DNA from: Willaertia magna
Taxonomy: Eukaryota > Heterolobosea > Eutetramitea > Acrasida > Naegleriidae
Direction of reading: 5' to 3'
Length of the DNA stretch: 64,000 bases
Assembly (NCBI GenBank): GCA_902984215.1
Contig: CADWAF010000943.1
Location: forward strand, 1 to 64,000
Part shown: piece after piece, positions 39,727 to 49,679 of the stretch
Numbering within the stretch: the stretch's first letter is position 1
How the letters are laid out: every line of letters starts with the position of its first letter
Notes under the pieces: model-generated
The model's database searches: none
Told to the model about the DNA's origin: nothing
Seen by the model: only the letters and a program-made list of their open reading frames with translations
Made by a program: the position numbers and the translations under genes

Positions 39727-40563
39727 TTACATATCAAAGGAGTCCCGTTTATATTTTGTGACTGGAGGCAGAAAAATCTTGTGTTTTGATTGCTTAGGTC
39801 TTTTGGCTTCAATGTTGGGAGAGACTGACAAAAATTGAGTAAATTGAGAAAGTTCTTTCTCTTTTTCTTTCTCTTGTTGTTTTCTTTCTTTATATTTCTG
39901 TTTAAATTCTTCTAGTGTTTTAACAATATCTACCTGTTTCTTCTTTTTAGTTCTTTTAATATAGGTCTCTAATTGCTGTTCTAGCCAGTCATTCTCAAAT
40001 TTCAATTCAATTAAATCCTTTGCTGTATCCCCAACAGCACTCTTTATACCATATCTAAAATTACTGTTATTGTCAGAGGGAAGTCGATCTATGCTATTGT
40101 TTGAGTGCTTTTGTTCTTTCCTTAACCTTATATCATGACTCTTTCGGAATACTTTAACTTGAGCAGGATTCACTGCATGAGCCTTAACAGATAACTTGTT
40201 TAAAGTTTGATAATCAGTCCCCATATCCTCTTTTCTTTGAGGAGTATTCTCTTTCCAACCGCCTAAAACTTGTTTCGCATTCTCCTTATCATACTGTATT
40301 TTCTTACCGAATGTGTCTATTGGTATTGGAAAAGTTGGATTTTTATTAGTGTTAAAATCTATGGGTTCTAACTTTTTCGAGGGAAAGCGATCTTTATTCT
40401 TCTCCAGTACAGCCGACAGCAACAATGATTCCTCTTTCTTTGAATTTTTCATCCTTTTTTTATGTAAATAATAAAGGCGGGCTTTTTCACTTTTAAACGC
40501 AGCCATTTTAAATTCCACCGTTATCAAAAAAGAGTTGTCTGACCAACAGACTTCAAATTTCAT
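39727..40563 (-). CDS. CFAP77-like flagellar microtubule inner protein (candidate)
   Basis: 278 residues, start ATG at 40563 (a second in-frame ATG at 40506 gives MAAFKSEKARLYYLHKK). The order of motifs resembles CFAP77/C9orf171: a YDKENAKQVLGGW segment, DYQTLNKLSVKAHAVNPAQ, a KSHDIRLRK motif, then FRYGIKSAVGDTAKDLIELK with a following W-L-E-Q-Q, then a Lys/Glu-rich coiled coil and a Pro-rich end. CFAP77 lies inside doublet microtubules of motile cilia. Similarity is from memory of the family's pattern, not from an alignment, so it is a candidate call. Other flagellar genes lie at 49.7-55.6 kb. Confidence 0.55.
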   Translation of the reverse strand: MKFEVCWSDNSFLITVEFKMAAFKSEKARLYYLHKKRMKNSKKEESLLLSAVLEKNKDRFPSKKLEPIDFNTNKNPTFPIPIDTFGKKIQYDKENAKQVLGGWKENTPQRKEDMGTDYQTLNKLSVKAHAVNPAQVKVFRKSHDIRLRKEQKHSNNSIDRLPSDNNSNFRYGIKSAVGDTAKDLIELKFENDWLEQQLETYIKRTKKKKQVDIVKTLEEFKQKYKERKQQEKEKEKELSQFTQFLSVSPNIEAKRPKQSKHKIFLPPVTKYKRDSFDM

Positions 40564-40680
40564 AAAATCAAATTAAATCAAAGCTTTCAAAAACTTTAAA
40601 ATTTTTTAAAAAGAATCCTAAAGATGTTGCTGATTTAAATTTTAATATTTTTTTGTAAATAATTTTTAAAATAAATAAAA

Positions 40681-41199
40681 ATGCAATCTATACTCCTTTC
40701 ACCCAACGACGACACTTTTCCTTCCAACCCATTACACCCCAATAACACATATTCTTCTTTATCATCTTCCTCCACATTCGCTACAAGAAATCATATACAA
40801 ACATTATTAGAAAATAAAATTGATGAAATTGATATATTTGAAGCCATCTCCGATATTAAAGATCCAGAACATCCTTATTCTTTAGAAGAATTAAAAATTG
40901 TTAATGAAAATTCAGTTTCTATACATACCCATTCTAATTTTGAAATTATTAAAATTACATTTACTCCTACAGTTAAACATTGTTCTTTAGTTTCTCATAT
41001 AAGTTTATGTATAAGAGAAAGACTGAAAAGAAGGTTTGGTAAATTAAGAAATTATAAAATTGAAATTTATTTAACGGAAGGTTCTCATAACGAAGAAGAA
41101 AAATTAAATAAACAAATGAATGATAAAGAAAGAGTTACTGCGGCTTTAGAAAATCCTTTAATAATGGAATTAATTAATCAATGTGTTGGTATGGAGTAG
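40681..41199 (+). CDS. CIAO2: CIAO2/MIP18 cytosolic iron-sulfur assembly targeting factor
   Basis: 172 residues. After a Ser-rich N-terminus comes the DUF59 domain: IFEAISDIKDPEHPYSLEEL, ITFTPTVKHCSLVSHISLCI with the reactive Cys in HCS, IYLTEGSH, NKQMNDKERVTAALENP, and the end LINQCVG. With CIAO1 and MMS19 this protein delivers Fe-S clusters to nuclear and cytosolic targets. Animals have two paralogues (2A and 2B); this one cannot be placed by eye. The IscU scaffold for the mitochondrial part of the same pathway is at 17016-17558. No intron. Confidence 0.94.
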   Translation: MQSILLSPNDDTFPSNPLHPNNTYSSLSSSSTFATRNHIQTLLENKIDEIDIFEAISDIKDPEHPYSLEELKIVNENSVSIHTHSNFEIIKITFTPTVKHCSLVSHISLCIRERLKRRFGKLRNYKIEIYLTEGSHNEEEKLNKQMNDKERVTAALENPLIMELINQCVGME

Positions 41200-41345
41200 T
41201 AGGTATATACAATACATACTCTTTTTAATAAATTATTGTAATATAAATAAATAAATTTTTATTTTAAATAAATTTTTTTATTCAACCCGCCAAAACTTCC
41301 GAAGGCTTTTTAAGAAGAAAAAATTAGATTGTGAATTTATTAGAT

Positions 41346-41370
41346 AGTTCAAATCCGTAGGATTTGAACT
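41346..41370. repeat. Perfect 11-bp inverted repeat with GTA loop
   Basis: Arms 41346-41356 and 41360-41370 are reverse complements around GTA. The central 13 bases AATCCGTAGGATT match the hairpin at 325-351. It lies in the intergenic space before the cyclophilin fragment. Confidence 0.65.
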
Positions 41371-41447
41371 CACAACAGAAAGTCTCCTAATTCTAGATCG
41401 TTGCTATTTAAAATTGTATTAATTGTGTTTGGACTTTGTGTTGTTTT

Positions 41448-42572
41448 TTAAGAAGAAAAAATGTCAGTATTGATAGAAACGTCATTAGGTGAAATTGTTG
41501 TAGATTTGTGGGTTGAAGAGTGTCCGATAGCTTGTTTTAATTTTCTTGTAGGTGTCGTAGTTGGCACAATATTATTAGATTGTACATTAGATTTTAAAGA
41601 TTGATAATTAATATTAAAATTAAGTTGATTCCAACTCTTTTCTTTCATTAACTGAAAATTATTCCATTCCATTAAATCATTTGTTAAACCATTTAAATTC
41701 TCTTGTGTCTTTTTTAATGTACTACCCATATTACTAATCATTGGTTGTGATCTTTCAATCATTCTTTCATTTAATTTATTTAAATCATTATGTAGTTGAT
41801 AAAAAATACGTTGATATTTAATTTTAATTGTATTTTCTAATTGTTCATTAATTTGTTTTAATTCTTTCATTCTTTGAGTTACTTGATAAATATTTTTATC
41901 ACCATTTATAGAATCCTTTCCTGTTGTTGTATTTTTACTACTATTTGATCTTGTTAAACGTTTTAAAAAACTATCAGATTGTGCGCTATTATTAACTGTA
42001 TTTGTTGTGGTTGTGGCATTGGCTGTAGTTGTGTTATTATTTACAAAATAATTAGAAATCATTGGATTTACTTGAAATTCATTTTTTAAACGTGAAAGAA
42101 CGGAAGAGAAATAACTTGTATAACTTGTTGGATTTTCAGGTGATGTTGTTGAATTTAATGGATTATTATTTAAATTATTATTTAAAGAAGAAGAAGAAGA
42201 AGTTTTTGTTTGAATGGTTGGAGGAGGAATAACCGTAGTAGTGGTAGTAGTGGATTGTTCTTTTGGTTCTTTTGTTTCAAGAATTTGTTGAATAGTTTCT
42301 TCTTCTTCTTCTTTTTGATTTTCTGTAATGTCTGAAGAAGATTCGTTAATAATAAAGGTGGTATTGTTGTTGTTGTTGTTATTTTCAATTTTATTATTTT
42401 CGGTATGTTCATTGTTGGTGTTGTTGGTAGTTGTTGAGTTTATTATTGTTGGTAATAATAATGGATTTTGTTCCGATTGTTGTTGTTGTTGTTGATCATT
42501 ATTATTGTTAAGCTCGTGATTGTTGTTATTATCTCCTATGGTTGTTGTGGGGGTTGTCAAGTCAGTACTCAT
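41448..42572 (-). CDS. Low-complexity coiled-coil protein with a chimeric C-terminus
   Basis: 374 residues. Residues 1-150 are Asn/Gln/Thr-rich, with Asn and Gln runs. Residues about 215-320 form a helical coiled-coil region ([39 protein letters not shown]) ending in [20 protein letters not shown]. The last 30-35 residues (from about [11 protein letters not shown]) are encoded by the reverse complement of the cyclophilin fragment at 41461-41547, so the native C-terminus has been replaced. The function is unknown; small helical subunits of vesicle-trafficking complexes look similar but no family motif decides. Part of its 5' end recurs in decayed form at 44047-44140. Confidence 0.6.
   Translation of the reverse strand: MSTDLTTPTTTIGDNNNNHELNNNNDQQQQQQSEQNPLLLPTIINSTTTNNTNNEHTENNKIENNNNNNNTTFIINESSSDITENQKEEEEETIQQILETKEPKEQSTTTTTTVIPPPTIQTKTSSSSSLNNNLNNNPLNSTTSPENPTSYTSYFSSVLSRLKNEFQVNPMISNYFVNNNTTTANATTTTNTVNNSAQSDSFLKRLTRSNSSKNTTTGKDSINGDKNIYQVTQRMKELKQINEQLENTIKIKYQRIFYQLHNDLNKLNERMIERSQPMISNMGSTLKKTQENLNGLTNDLMEWNNFQLMKEKSWNQLNFNINYQSLKSNVQSNNIVPTTTPTRKLKQAIGHSSTHKSTTISPNDVSINTDIFSS
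41461..41547 (+). pseudogene. 5' fragment of a PPIL4-like cyclophilin gene
   Basis: Translation from ATG 41461 gives a 29-residue start typical of PPIL4-type cyclophilins: [20 protein letters not shown] followed by CPIACFNFL. It even has an A-rich leader (AAGAAGAAAAAATG). Similarity stops abruptly after about 87 nt, where the downstream frame no longer resembles a cyclophilin and soon ends. The fragment lies antisense within the 3' end of the minus-strand gene 41448-42572. It is probably a copied or translocated piece; the parent gene is not in this window. Confidence 0.75.
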
Positions 42573-42725
42573 TTTTTTTTAATTAAATTTTTAGAAATTT
42601 TTAATTTATTTTGTAATTATTTACAAATAAAAGGTTATTGACCTAAACAGCGTAAGGCAATTCGTAGTTACTGTTAGTTTCGCAACGGTATTGTTATTCG
42701 TCTATAAAGAATTAATTGATGATAT

Positions 42726-43547
42726 CTATTTGTTTAATCCTTTAACTACACAAATACTGAGTTGCTCTTCAACTTCTGCGAGAATGGAAAAACACTTGTA
42801 ATGATAACTGAAAGCTGTACCAATAAAGAGTGTGGGAATAATGTTCTTTTTCAACAATGCCTTTTCATTACAGGTTGTGCCAATCACAATTAATTTGCTG
42901 CGTGTTGACTTTGCTAAACAGCGTTGCAAAAACTCTGCAACTAATGCAGAAGATCCAACTAAAGAGTCGATAGAATCAATAATTATAACGCTTGGAAGCC
43001 CAACACAAGCTTTGAAAGCTGCATTAATTTTTGTTGGGTTACAACTGGCAGCGTTACTGGACTCTATAATTTGGACATTAGTAATCCCGCATTTGTTAGC
43101 GAAGTAAGCAGCAAGTACTGACAAACCTGGTTTGTAATTTCCTTGTAATAAAAGAATGTGAGGCAATGGGTTACTTGTCATTGAACCTAAAGCTGCGTTC
43201 ATAACGAAAATATAACCTGGAACAAGAATGTCATTAAAACTTTCATTGGTGTCGTCAAGCAAGTGAGCAGCTTGAATTACAAGTAGCTTATTCTTGTTTT
43301 TGGTGACTATAATATTGGTGGTTTGGTGAACAATACCACAAACAGCTAAACCACTGGAGCTGTAGGCTTTCTTTAAAGTTGCTTTAATGCGAATACCACC
43401 ACAATGCAAAATATTATCTTCTCCTACATGCACTGGGGAAAGGAGGGAAAGTTGTTGTGTAAGGTCAACCACATTTAATGTTTCTTGATCTTCTTCTCTG
43501 TCTGTTGTAATTTCATAAACCACTTTCGATAGAAATTTGTGTGCCAT
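42726..43547 (-). CDS. Degenerate AAA+ ATPase-like protein
   Basis: 273 residues, start ATG at 43547. The C-terminal half follows an AAA+ plan: a P-loop position reading LLLQGNYKPGLSVLAAYF, without the GKT/S needed for nucleotide binding; a Walker-B-like VIIIDSIDSL; and a sensor-1-like LIVIGTTCNEK. The N-terminal 120 residues are beta-rich with no clear domain. Type II AAA proteins such as PEX1/PEX6 have a degenerate domain of this sort, but this protein is too short to be one. It is probably an inactive structural relative or a truncated gene. A decayed copy of an internal segment lies at 44288-44371. Confidence 0.5.
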   Translation of the reverse strand: MAHKFLSKVVYEITTDREEDQETLNVVDLTQQLSLLSPVHVGEDNILHCGGIRIKATLKKAYSSSGLAVCGIVHQTTNIIVTKNKNKLLVIQAAHLLDDTNESFNDILVPGYIFVMNAALGSMTSNPLPHILLLQGNYKPGLSVLAAYFANKCGITNVQIIESSNAASCNPTKINAAFKACVGLPSVIIIDSIDSLVGSSALVAEFLQRCLAKSTRSKLIVIGTTCNEKALLKKNIIPTLFIGTAFSYHYKCFSILAEVEEQLSICVVKGLNK

Positions 43548-44469
43548 TCTGATTTGTTATTACTGGAATGAAAGATAATCATTAAGTATTTTAAAAAGTA
43601 ATTTATGAAATAGTAATTAAAATGTTTTTTTTAACTAGAAATATGGATTAAATGGTGTTGTTAATTAATAGTGGGCCGCTGGCGAAAAGATATCATTTTT
43701 GTGTCGAAAATCATTGAAATTTCTTCACCTGAGGTGAAAAAAGAACTGGAGATTACAACCCTACTTGTAACAATTTGCGAAAGGGTCTGCTTTTTTAGTT
43801 ATTTTAAAAACCATAATTAAATAAATCTCCTGAAATACGACATTATTTTACGTTGTAATCGGTGTTCGATATCGTGAGTCACAACTTAAAAAATTGTGAG
43901 TGAACCAAACTGGGCGATTTGCCAGCAAAAAAGTCAAAGTGAAAGGTGATACTTCATTAAAACCCTTTGTCAAACAAAATATCTGTTACAGACCAACATT
44001 TCAATTAATAGATCCTTGTTTTTTAAAAGTGTTATTTAGTATAGTGTTTATTGTTGGTAATAATAGATTTTGTTCCGATTATTGTTGATTATTTTCTACC
44101 GTCGTCGTGGGGTTGTCTAGTCAGTACTCATTTTTTTTTTAAAATTAATATTTTAAAAGTAATTTATGAAAAAACAAAAAATTTGTGTAAAATCTCACTA
44201 GAAGGAAAAGGTATATGAAGAAAGAATCCAATATTAATATCTGGTTTTCTTTGTCTTAATAATTTTGTAATTTAAAATTGTCAAGATCAAACCAACTAAA
44301 GAGTCTATAGAATCAACAGCTATAACGCTTAGAAGCCCAACACAAGCTTTGAAAACTCTATTAATTTTTGATATTGTTTCAAAATCTATTGTTTTCAAAC
44401 AACTTATAAAACCTTTCCAAGTCTTTTAAAGCTCTCGCTTGCGCCTTTTAAAAAAAAATTAAAAAAAAA
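43548..44469. other. Long intergenic region containing decayed copies of neighbouring genes
   Basis: This 922-bp gap holds no intact gene. Three blocks copy nearby sequence: 44047-44140 resembles 42439-42580 (5' end of the Asn-rich gene), 44145-44171 resembles 43585-43612, and 44288-44371 resembles 42950-43032 (inside the AAA-like gene). Their order differs from the source. A 15-bp palindrome TTCACCTGAGGTGAA lies at 43724-43738. The last 100 bp should contain the promoter of the acid phosphatase gene. Confidence 0.7.
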
Positions 44470-46018
44470 ATGCAAAATTTAAAATTTACAATAATCATTG
44501 CCGTCATCTTTTTTTTACAACAACACCAATTATTGGCACTTTCTCACGCACATACTAACAACATCAATAATGACAATAGGAATAATAATATTCAACCAAC
44601 TGAACTCTTACAAATTCAAATTATTTCCAGACATTGTGATAGAACATGTACTCACTATAATTATAATTTACCAAACGATCCAATTAATTGGTTTTCTTAT
44701 TTTCAAATGGAAAGTGGACAATTAACTGAATTAGGTCAATATCAATGTCGTCAATTAGGAAATTTTTTATTTTTAAAATATTTTAAAAATTTACAATTAA
44801 TGAATTCATTTAATGAAACTTTAATGTATTTTAGATCAACTAATATTGATAGAACTTTGATGAGTGTTTTTAGTATTTCTTTAGGTTTATTTAATAATGA
44901 TAATAATTTTAATAATGTAGTTTACAATGATAATTTTGTAAAGGATAAGTTTAAAGCAGTACCAATACATTCAGTTGCTTTAGAAGATGACGTTTTATTA
45001 CATGGATATGAAATTTGTAATTTAATTAAAACAAAAAAGGAAAATATAAAATCAAGTGAAGTTTATCAACAATATTTTATAAAAAATCAAAATTTTATAC
45101 AACAACTTTACAATGTAACTGGATGGAAAGAAACAAATGATAAAATTCATATTTTATTTGATTTATTAACAGTACAACAGGCTCATCAATTAATTCATTT
45201 AAATTGGGTTTTAGAGAATTTTAGTTTAATTGAAAAATTGAGAGATGATTATAATAATTTATTTTATAATTATAATGTGATTGGAAGGGAAGGTTGTAGT
45301 TATTTAAATGGAGAGATTTTAAGGAATATGGATTTAATGTTGGGAAAGAAGAATGAAAAGAGATATATTCATTTTAGTGCACATGATACGACAATGTAGG
45401 TTTTTTTGTTATTTTTTGTAAATATTATTTATTATTTGTTTGATTTTATTGTAATGTACTTGTTTTTATGGTGTTTTATTTTGGGAATATTTAATTAGAC
45501 AATCAGTGGCGGCTAGTTTAAAGTTGGAAAATTCTTATTCTTTTATAACAGGACATCCTAAATATGGATCTACTTTAATTTTTGAATTATATAAAATGTC
45601 AGATCAATCAAATGCCGTTCGTATTGTTTATAATAATGGATACAATGATACATCTTTTCAACCTTTAATTTTAAAAGATTTAGGTTGCAATCAAGAATAC
45701 TGTCCTTTTACCACTTTCGAAAATTTAATTAAAACATATTCAATGATTGGTAATGACAATAGTTGGTGTGAAGCTTGTGGTGACGGTAAAATTGAATTAG
45801 ACAATAATGACAAAAATAATAATAATGGCGCACCTAGTGTTTGTGTTAAGGATAGGTTTGGGAAAGTGGAAGAAAAGCTACACACACTTTCTACAGTCAC
45901 TATTGTTCTTGCCTCAGCAAATGTTGTGATGTTTTTAGTTTTGGTATTGCTTATTGTTTATTGTTGGGTAAAGAGAAAGAAGTTAGATGGACGTTCTGGA
46001 CATATACAATTAGATTAA
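44470..46018 (+). CDS. Membrane-anchored histidine acid phosphatase, two exons
   Basis: Exons 44470-45395 and 45499-46018 join across a 103-nt GTAGGT...AG intron; the product is 481 residues. A signal peptide (FTIIIAVIFFLQQHQLLAL) leads to the catalytic block IISRHCDRTCTH and LTELGQYQCRQLG; FRSTNIDRTL follows and the distal HFSAHDTTI supplies the second His and Asp. The family signature is RHGxRxP; here Gly and Pro are both Cys, which is unusual. Splicing is needed to continue past HDTT into QSVAASL, as in prostatic/lysosomal acid phosphatases. One transmembrane helix near 435-460 and a short basic tail make it a type I membrane enzyme, probably lysosomal or on the cell surface. Confidence 0.9.
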
Positions 46019-46131
46019 ATTTTAATATGTATTACGTGTTTTTAAATAATAAAAACCATTTTTTGTAAAATTTAAATAATATTTTAATAATTTAACTAGG
46101 TTGGTGTCAGAATAAATAATATTTTGTAAAT

Positions 46132-48418
46132 TTATGGAGTGTGTTTCACAACAAACATATTCTTAGTTATTTTGTTTTCATTTGATAATTGTTTTGCTTC
46201 TCTAGTTTGACTTAGTAAAGGAGCCGTTTGTGACCATATTGTATTCTTAAATGAAGATGGTACAACTTCTTGTAACCATTCACCCTCAATTGCACAAACA
46301 TCTCTTATATAATGCTTACTTGTTAATATTAATTGATTATATAAAACACAATCAGGGAATGGATCTTGTATAACACTTGAAGGATGTACTCTTACCTCAA
46401 TGCCATCAATTACTGTTTTATAAAGTCTTTTGTTTGGAACTCTTACAGCAATATTCATAAAGAAACCGGAACAAAGTGCCTTTCTTACAAGTGATAAATC
46501 CTTTCCACAAGATGACATTTCATAACCTAAGGTTGTTAAATAATCTTTCAATTGTTTTCTTACTTCTAATACCTTTGTCATTGATTTATAATTTACAAAG
46601 TGATCCATACACCATTGTTTCATTTCATCTTTTGAACTTCTTTTAAGTGTAGAAAATTCTTTAAAAACATTTAATAATGTTAATTGATCACCAGCTTTAG
46701 AGGCAAACTTCATTTTCGTCTTATTTGCTTCTTCTCTTTTATGATAAGGTGAGAAAAAGATAGATTCAACTGATAACATTGAAATAATATCTAACATTTC
46801 CTTTAAACAATTAAATTCATTAGATCTTAATAAAGCAACGGCAAAAGATGGTTCCAAAGGAAATCTTGCCATCTTCTTACCTAGATCAGTTAATTTACCT
46901 TTATCATTTAAAGCTCCTAAATTATATAACATTTCTAATGATTTCTTTAAAGCTTCTTTAGGTGGTTTATCCATAAAGTCAAATTTATCAACTCTATCAA
47001 TTCCCATAGATTTTAATTGAAGAACAACAGTTGATAAATTTGATCTTTTAATTTCAGGTAAAGTAAAATTCTCTAAGGCTAAGTATGATTCTTCAGTATA
47101 TAATCTAAAACATTTACCACTTGCCTCTCTACCAGCTCTACCTAATCTTTGTCTTGCAGAAGCCTTAGATATCTCTAATAAAGTTAAAGATTCCATACCA
47201 TTAGTTGGATTATAACCTTTTGCCTTGACAAACCCTGTATCAATAACAAAACGAATACCATTAATTGTAATTGAGGTTTCAGCAATATTTGTTGCTAAAA
47301 TTACTTTTCTATATCCTGGTGGAGCTGGATCGAATACTTCCATTTGCTTTTCAGATGGTAAAGCAGAGAAAATTGGACAAACTAATAATTGTAAGGATTC
47401 AGGTGGAAGTAATCTTGATTTTTGTTCTAAAGTTTTAGCAACTTGTTCAATCTCATCTTGTCCAGTTAAAAACAATAAGATATCACCATTAGATTCTGTA
47501 TAACTTTTACTTGAGGCTTGTTCATCTAAATGTATTTGAAATACAGTTGTAATAGCAGCATCTACATAATCAGATAAAGGCTTTTCTGTATAAAAAGTTT
47601 CAACTGGGTATTGTCTTCCAGAAACGTAAACAATTTTAGCATTATCATAAAATTTTGAAAAGGTTTGAGCTTCTAAGGTAGCACTCATGATTATTACTTT
47701 TAGATCGTCTCTTTCTCTAAGTAAACGTTTTACCACACCAAATAGAACATCTGTATGTAAGGTACGTTCGTGAGCCTCGTCAAGAATGATAACTGAATAT
47801 CTACTTAAGGTGTTATCGATTTGTGACTCTCTTAAAAGCATACCATCGGTAAGGTATTTGATTTTTGTTTTTTCTGAAGAAACATCCTCAAAACGAATAG
47901 TGTAACCAACTTCCTCGCCCAATTTCACATCCATTTCTTCGGAAACACGTCTTGCAATTGAGATTGCAGCAACTCTTCTAGGTTGTGTAATCGCAATACA
48001 ATTTGAATCATTGATATCACTTTCAAATATAAATTGTGGAATTTCTACAAAAAATCATTATATTAAATTATTAAATTATTTAAATTGATTTTTCTTTGTA
48101 ATTTGTGTGAAAATACTTACGAGTAGTTTTACCGGAACCGGTTTCACCAACAATAACTAAAGTTCTATTCTTTTTAATTTCTTCTATAAGAGCATCTTTT
48201 GCTTCATAAATTGGTAAATGAATTCTTTCTTGTTGAATTTTTTCATATCTCTCTTTATTAATTAAATTCGTTTTAACTTTTTTATTATTCTTTACAGGTA
48301 TCGATTTTATTACTCTATACTCTTCTGTATTATTATTATTATTAAAATTTCTCTTTTTCGATCCATTCATCATCTCTTTCCTATCGGAAGAGAAAAAAGC
48401 CTTCTTCCCATTCATCAT
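46132..48418 (-). CDS. DEAH-box RNA helicase, DHX33-like
   Basis: Exon 1 is 48418-48121 and exon 2 is 48044-46132, with a 76-nt intron splitting the Walker A region just after GETGSGKTT; the product is 736 residues from the first ATG (the frame reaches 48430 only with TTG). Motifs: GETGSGKT, TQPRRVAA, LDEAHERTLHTDVLFG, MSATLEA, LATNIAETSIT and RLGRAGRE. The C-terminal HA2/OB region has LGALNDKGKLTDLGKKMA, SMLSVESIFF and GDQLTLLNVFKEF, closest by eye to DHX33, with DHX40/DHX35 as alternatives. DEAH helicases remodel RNA in ribosome biogenesis or splicing; DHX33 is nucleolar in animals. Subfamily assignment is moderate. Confidence 0.88.
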
Positions 48419-48655
48419 TATTTTATTCAAACAAAAAAAAAAGTAATCCTTTCTTTACTTCAGGCTTTTGCTTAATTCAATTATTTCCTTGAAGTTTAGA
48501 TTACAATTTCTCATTTGGCGCCAAGATACACCAATCGTTTGAATTGAGGAATATCAACAAGGTTTTTGAATTGGCTCTCATGTGAAAAATAATATAAAAT
48601 CTTAAGGTCTGTGTGGAATTTATCGAACCATTCATAATAAATAAAATACAACAAA

Positions 48656-49597
48656 ATGTCTAACGTTTTCTCTTTCTTTGGTCAAGAAATCAAACCAGGT
48701 ACTCCACAATCCTTCGAAATTCCATTCGGTGAAGTTTTATTACATGTTTCTGGTCTTGCACTAGGTACTACAACACCAAAAGGTTCTCTTACAAGAGTAT
48801 ACGTTCACGTTCCAGATGAGGAAGATAAAGAAAAATCTAATAAATATGTTATTTGTACATTGGTTGGTAAGGAAAAAGAATCAGCAAACGTAGACTTAAA
48901 CTTTAGTGAAGATGTTGCTTTCTCTGTTGAATCTGAAGCAGGAGAAAACGTAACTGTTCACGTTACTGGTTATATTAACTTAATTTCAGACGAAGAAGAT
49001 GATTATGCATTCTTAGATGAAGATATGAGTGAAAGTGAAAAGAATGAAGCTTTAAGAAGAGCATTAGAAGAAGACGATGAAGATGATGAAGAATACAAAC
49101 CAGACTTAAATGAATCTAGTGAATCTGCTCATCAATTAGAAGAATTATCTGATGAAGAAGAAGTCGAACAAGTCACTAAGAAACCAGCATCTAAGAAAGA
49201 TACCCCTAAAAAAGAAGAAAAGAGACAAGTTGAAGTTTCTGCTGAATTAGATGAAGATTTAGATGAAGGAGAAGAAGTAGATGAAGAAACTGCTCAAAAA
49301 ATCATGGATGAAGTTGAAGCATTAGAAGATAAATTAGGTAGAGAAGCAACTGATGAAGAAATTCAAAAGATTATGGAAAAACATACAAAGGGAGCAGCAA
49401 AGGAAGAACCAAAGGCAGCAACCCCATCAAAGAAACAACCACAACAAAAACAAACACCACAAAAACAAACTCCATCTAAACAAGATAATAATGAAAAGAA
49501 GAGAAAGCAAGATGATGCTCTAGGAAACAATAAACAACAACAACAAGGAAAACAAGGTGGAAAGAAAAATAAGAAGAATAAGAAAAATAAGCACTAA
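48656..49597 (+). CDS. Nucleoplasmin-like (NPL) acidic protein, HD2/FKBP39-type, without FKBP domain
   Basis: 313 residues. The first 105 residues match the NPL fold of plant HD2 and fungal/insect FKBP39-46: FFGQEIKPGTPQSFEIPFGE, LHVSGLALG, and VHVTGYINLI. The rest alternates acidic stretches (EEDDEDDEEYKPDL) with Lys-rich ones and ends in a Lys/Asn tail (KKNKKNKKNKH), which could bind nucleic acid or direct the protein to the nucleolus. No peptidyl-prolyl isomerase domain follows, unlike nuclear FKBPs. Likely a histone chaperone in the nucleus or nucleolus (inference from fold). No intron. Divergent from the helicase gene. Confidence 0.8.
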   Translation: MSNVFSFFGQEIKPGTPQSFEIPFGEVLLHVSGLALGTTTPKGSLTRVYVHVPDEEDKEKSNKYVICTLVGKEKESANVDLNFSEDVAFSVESEAGENVTVHVTGYINLISDEEDDYAFLDEDMSESEKNEALRRALEEDDEDDEEYKPDLNESSESAHQLEELSDEEEVEQVTKKPASKKDTPKKEEKRQVEVSAELDEDLDEGEEVDEETAQKIMDEVEALEDKLGREATDEEIQKIMEKHTKGAAKEEPKAATPSKKQPQQKQTPQKQTPSKQDNNEKKRKQDDALGNNKQQQQGKQGGKKNKKNKKNKH

Positions 49598-49679
49598 ATA
49601 AAACCTAAAAATTTTTCTAAAAAGTAACAAGTTCATTTGCTGTAATTGTGTGCGCCTGTAAAAGTCCACTAACTAAAAA

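Noticed and set aside
41346..41370. tRNA-like element (GTTCAAATCC resembles a T-arm)
   Set aside because: No acceptor, D or anticodon arms surround it; it is a simple hairpin.
42832..43107. 91-residue plus-strand ORF
   Set aside because: It lies entirely antisense to the AAA-like gene, has no family features and no plausible start context.
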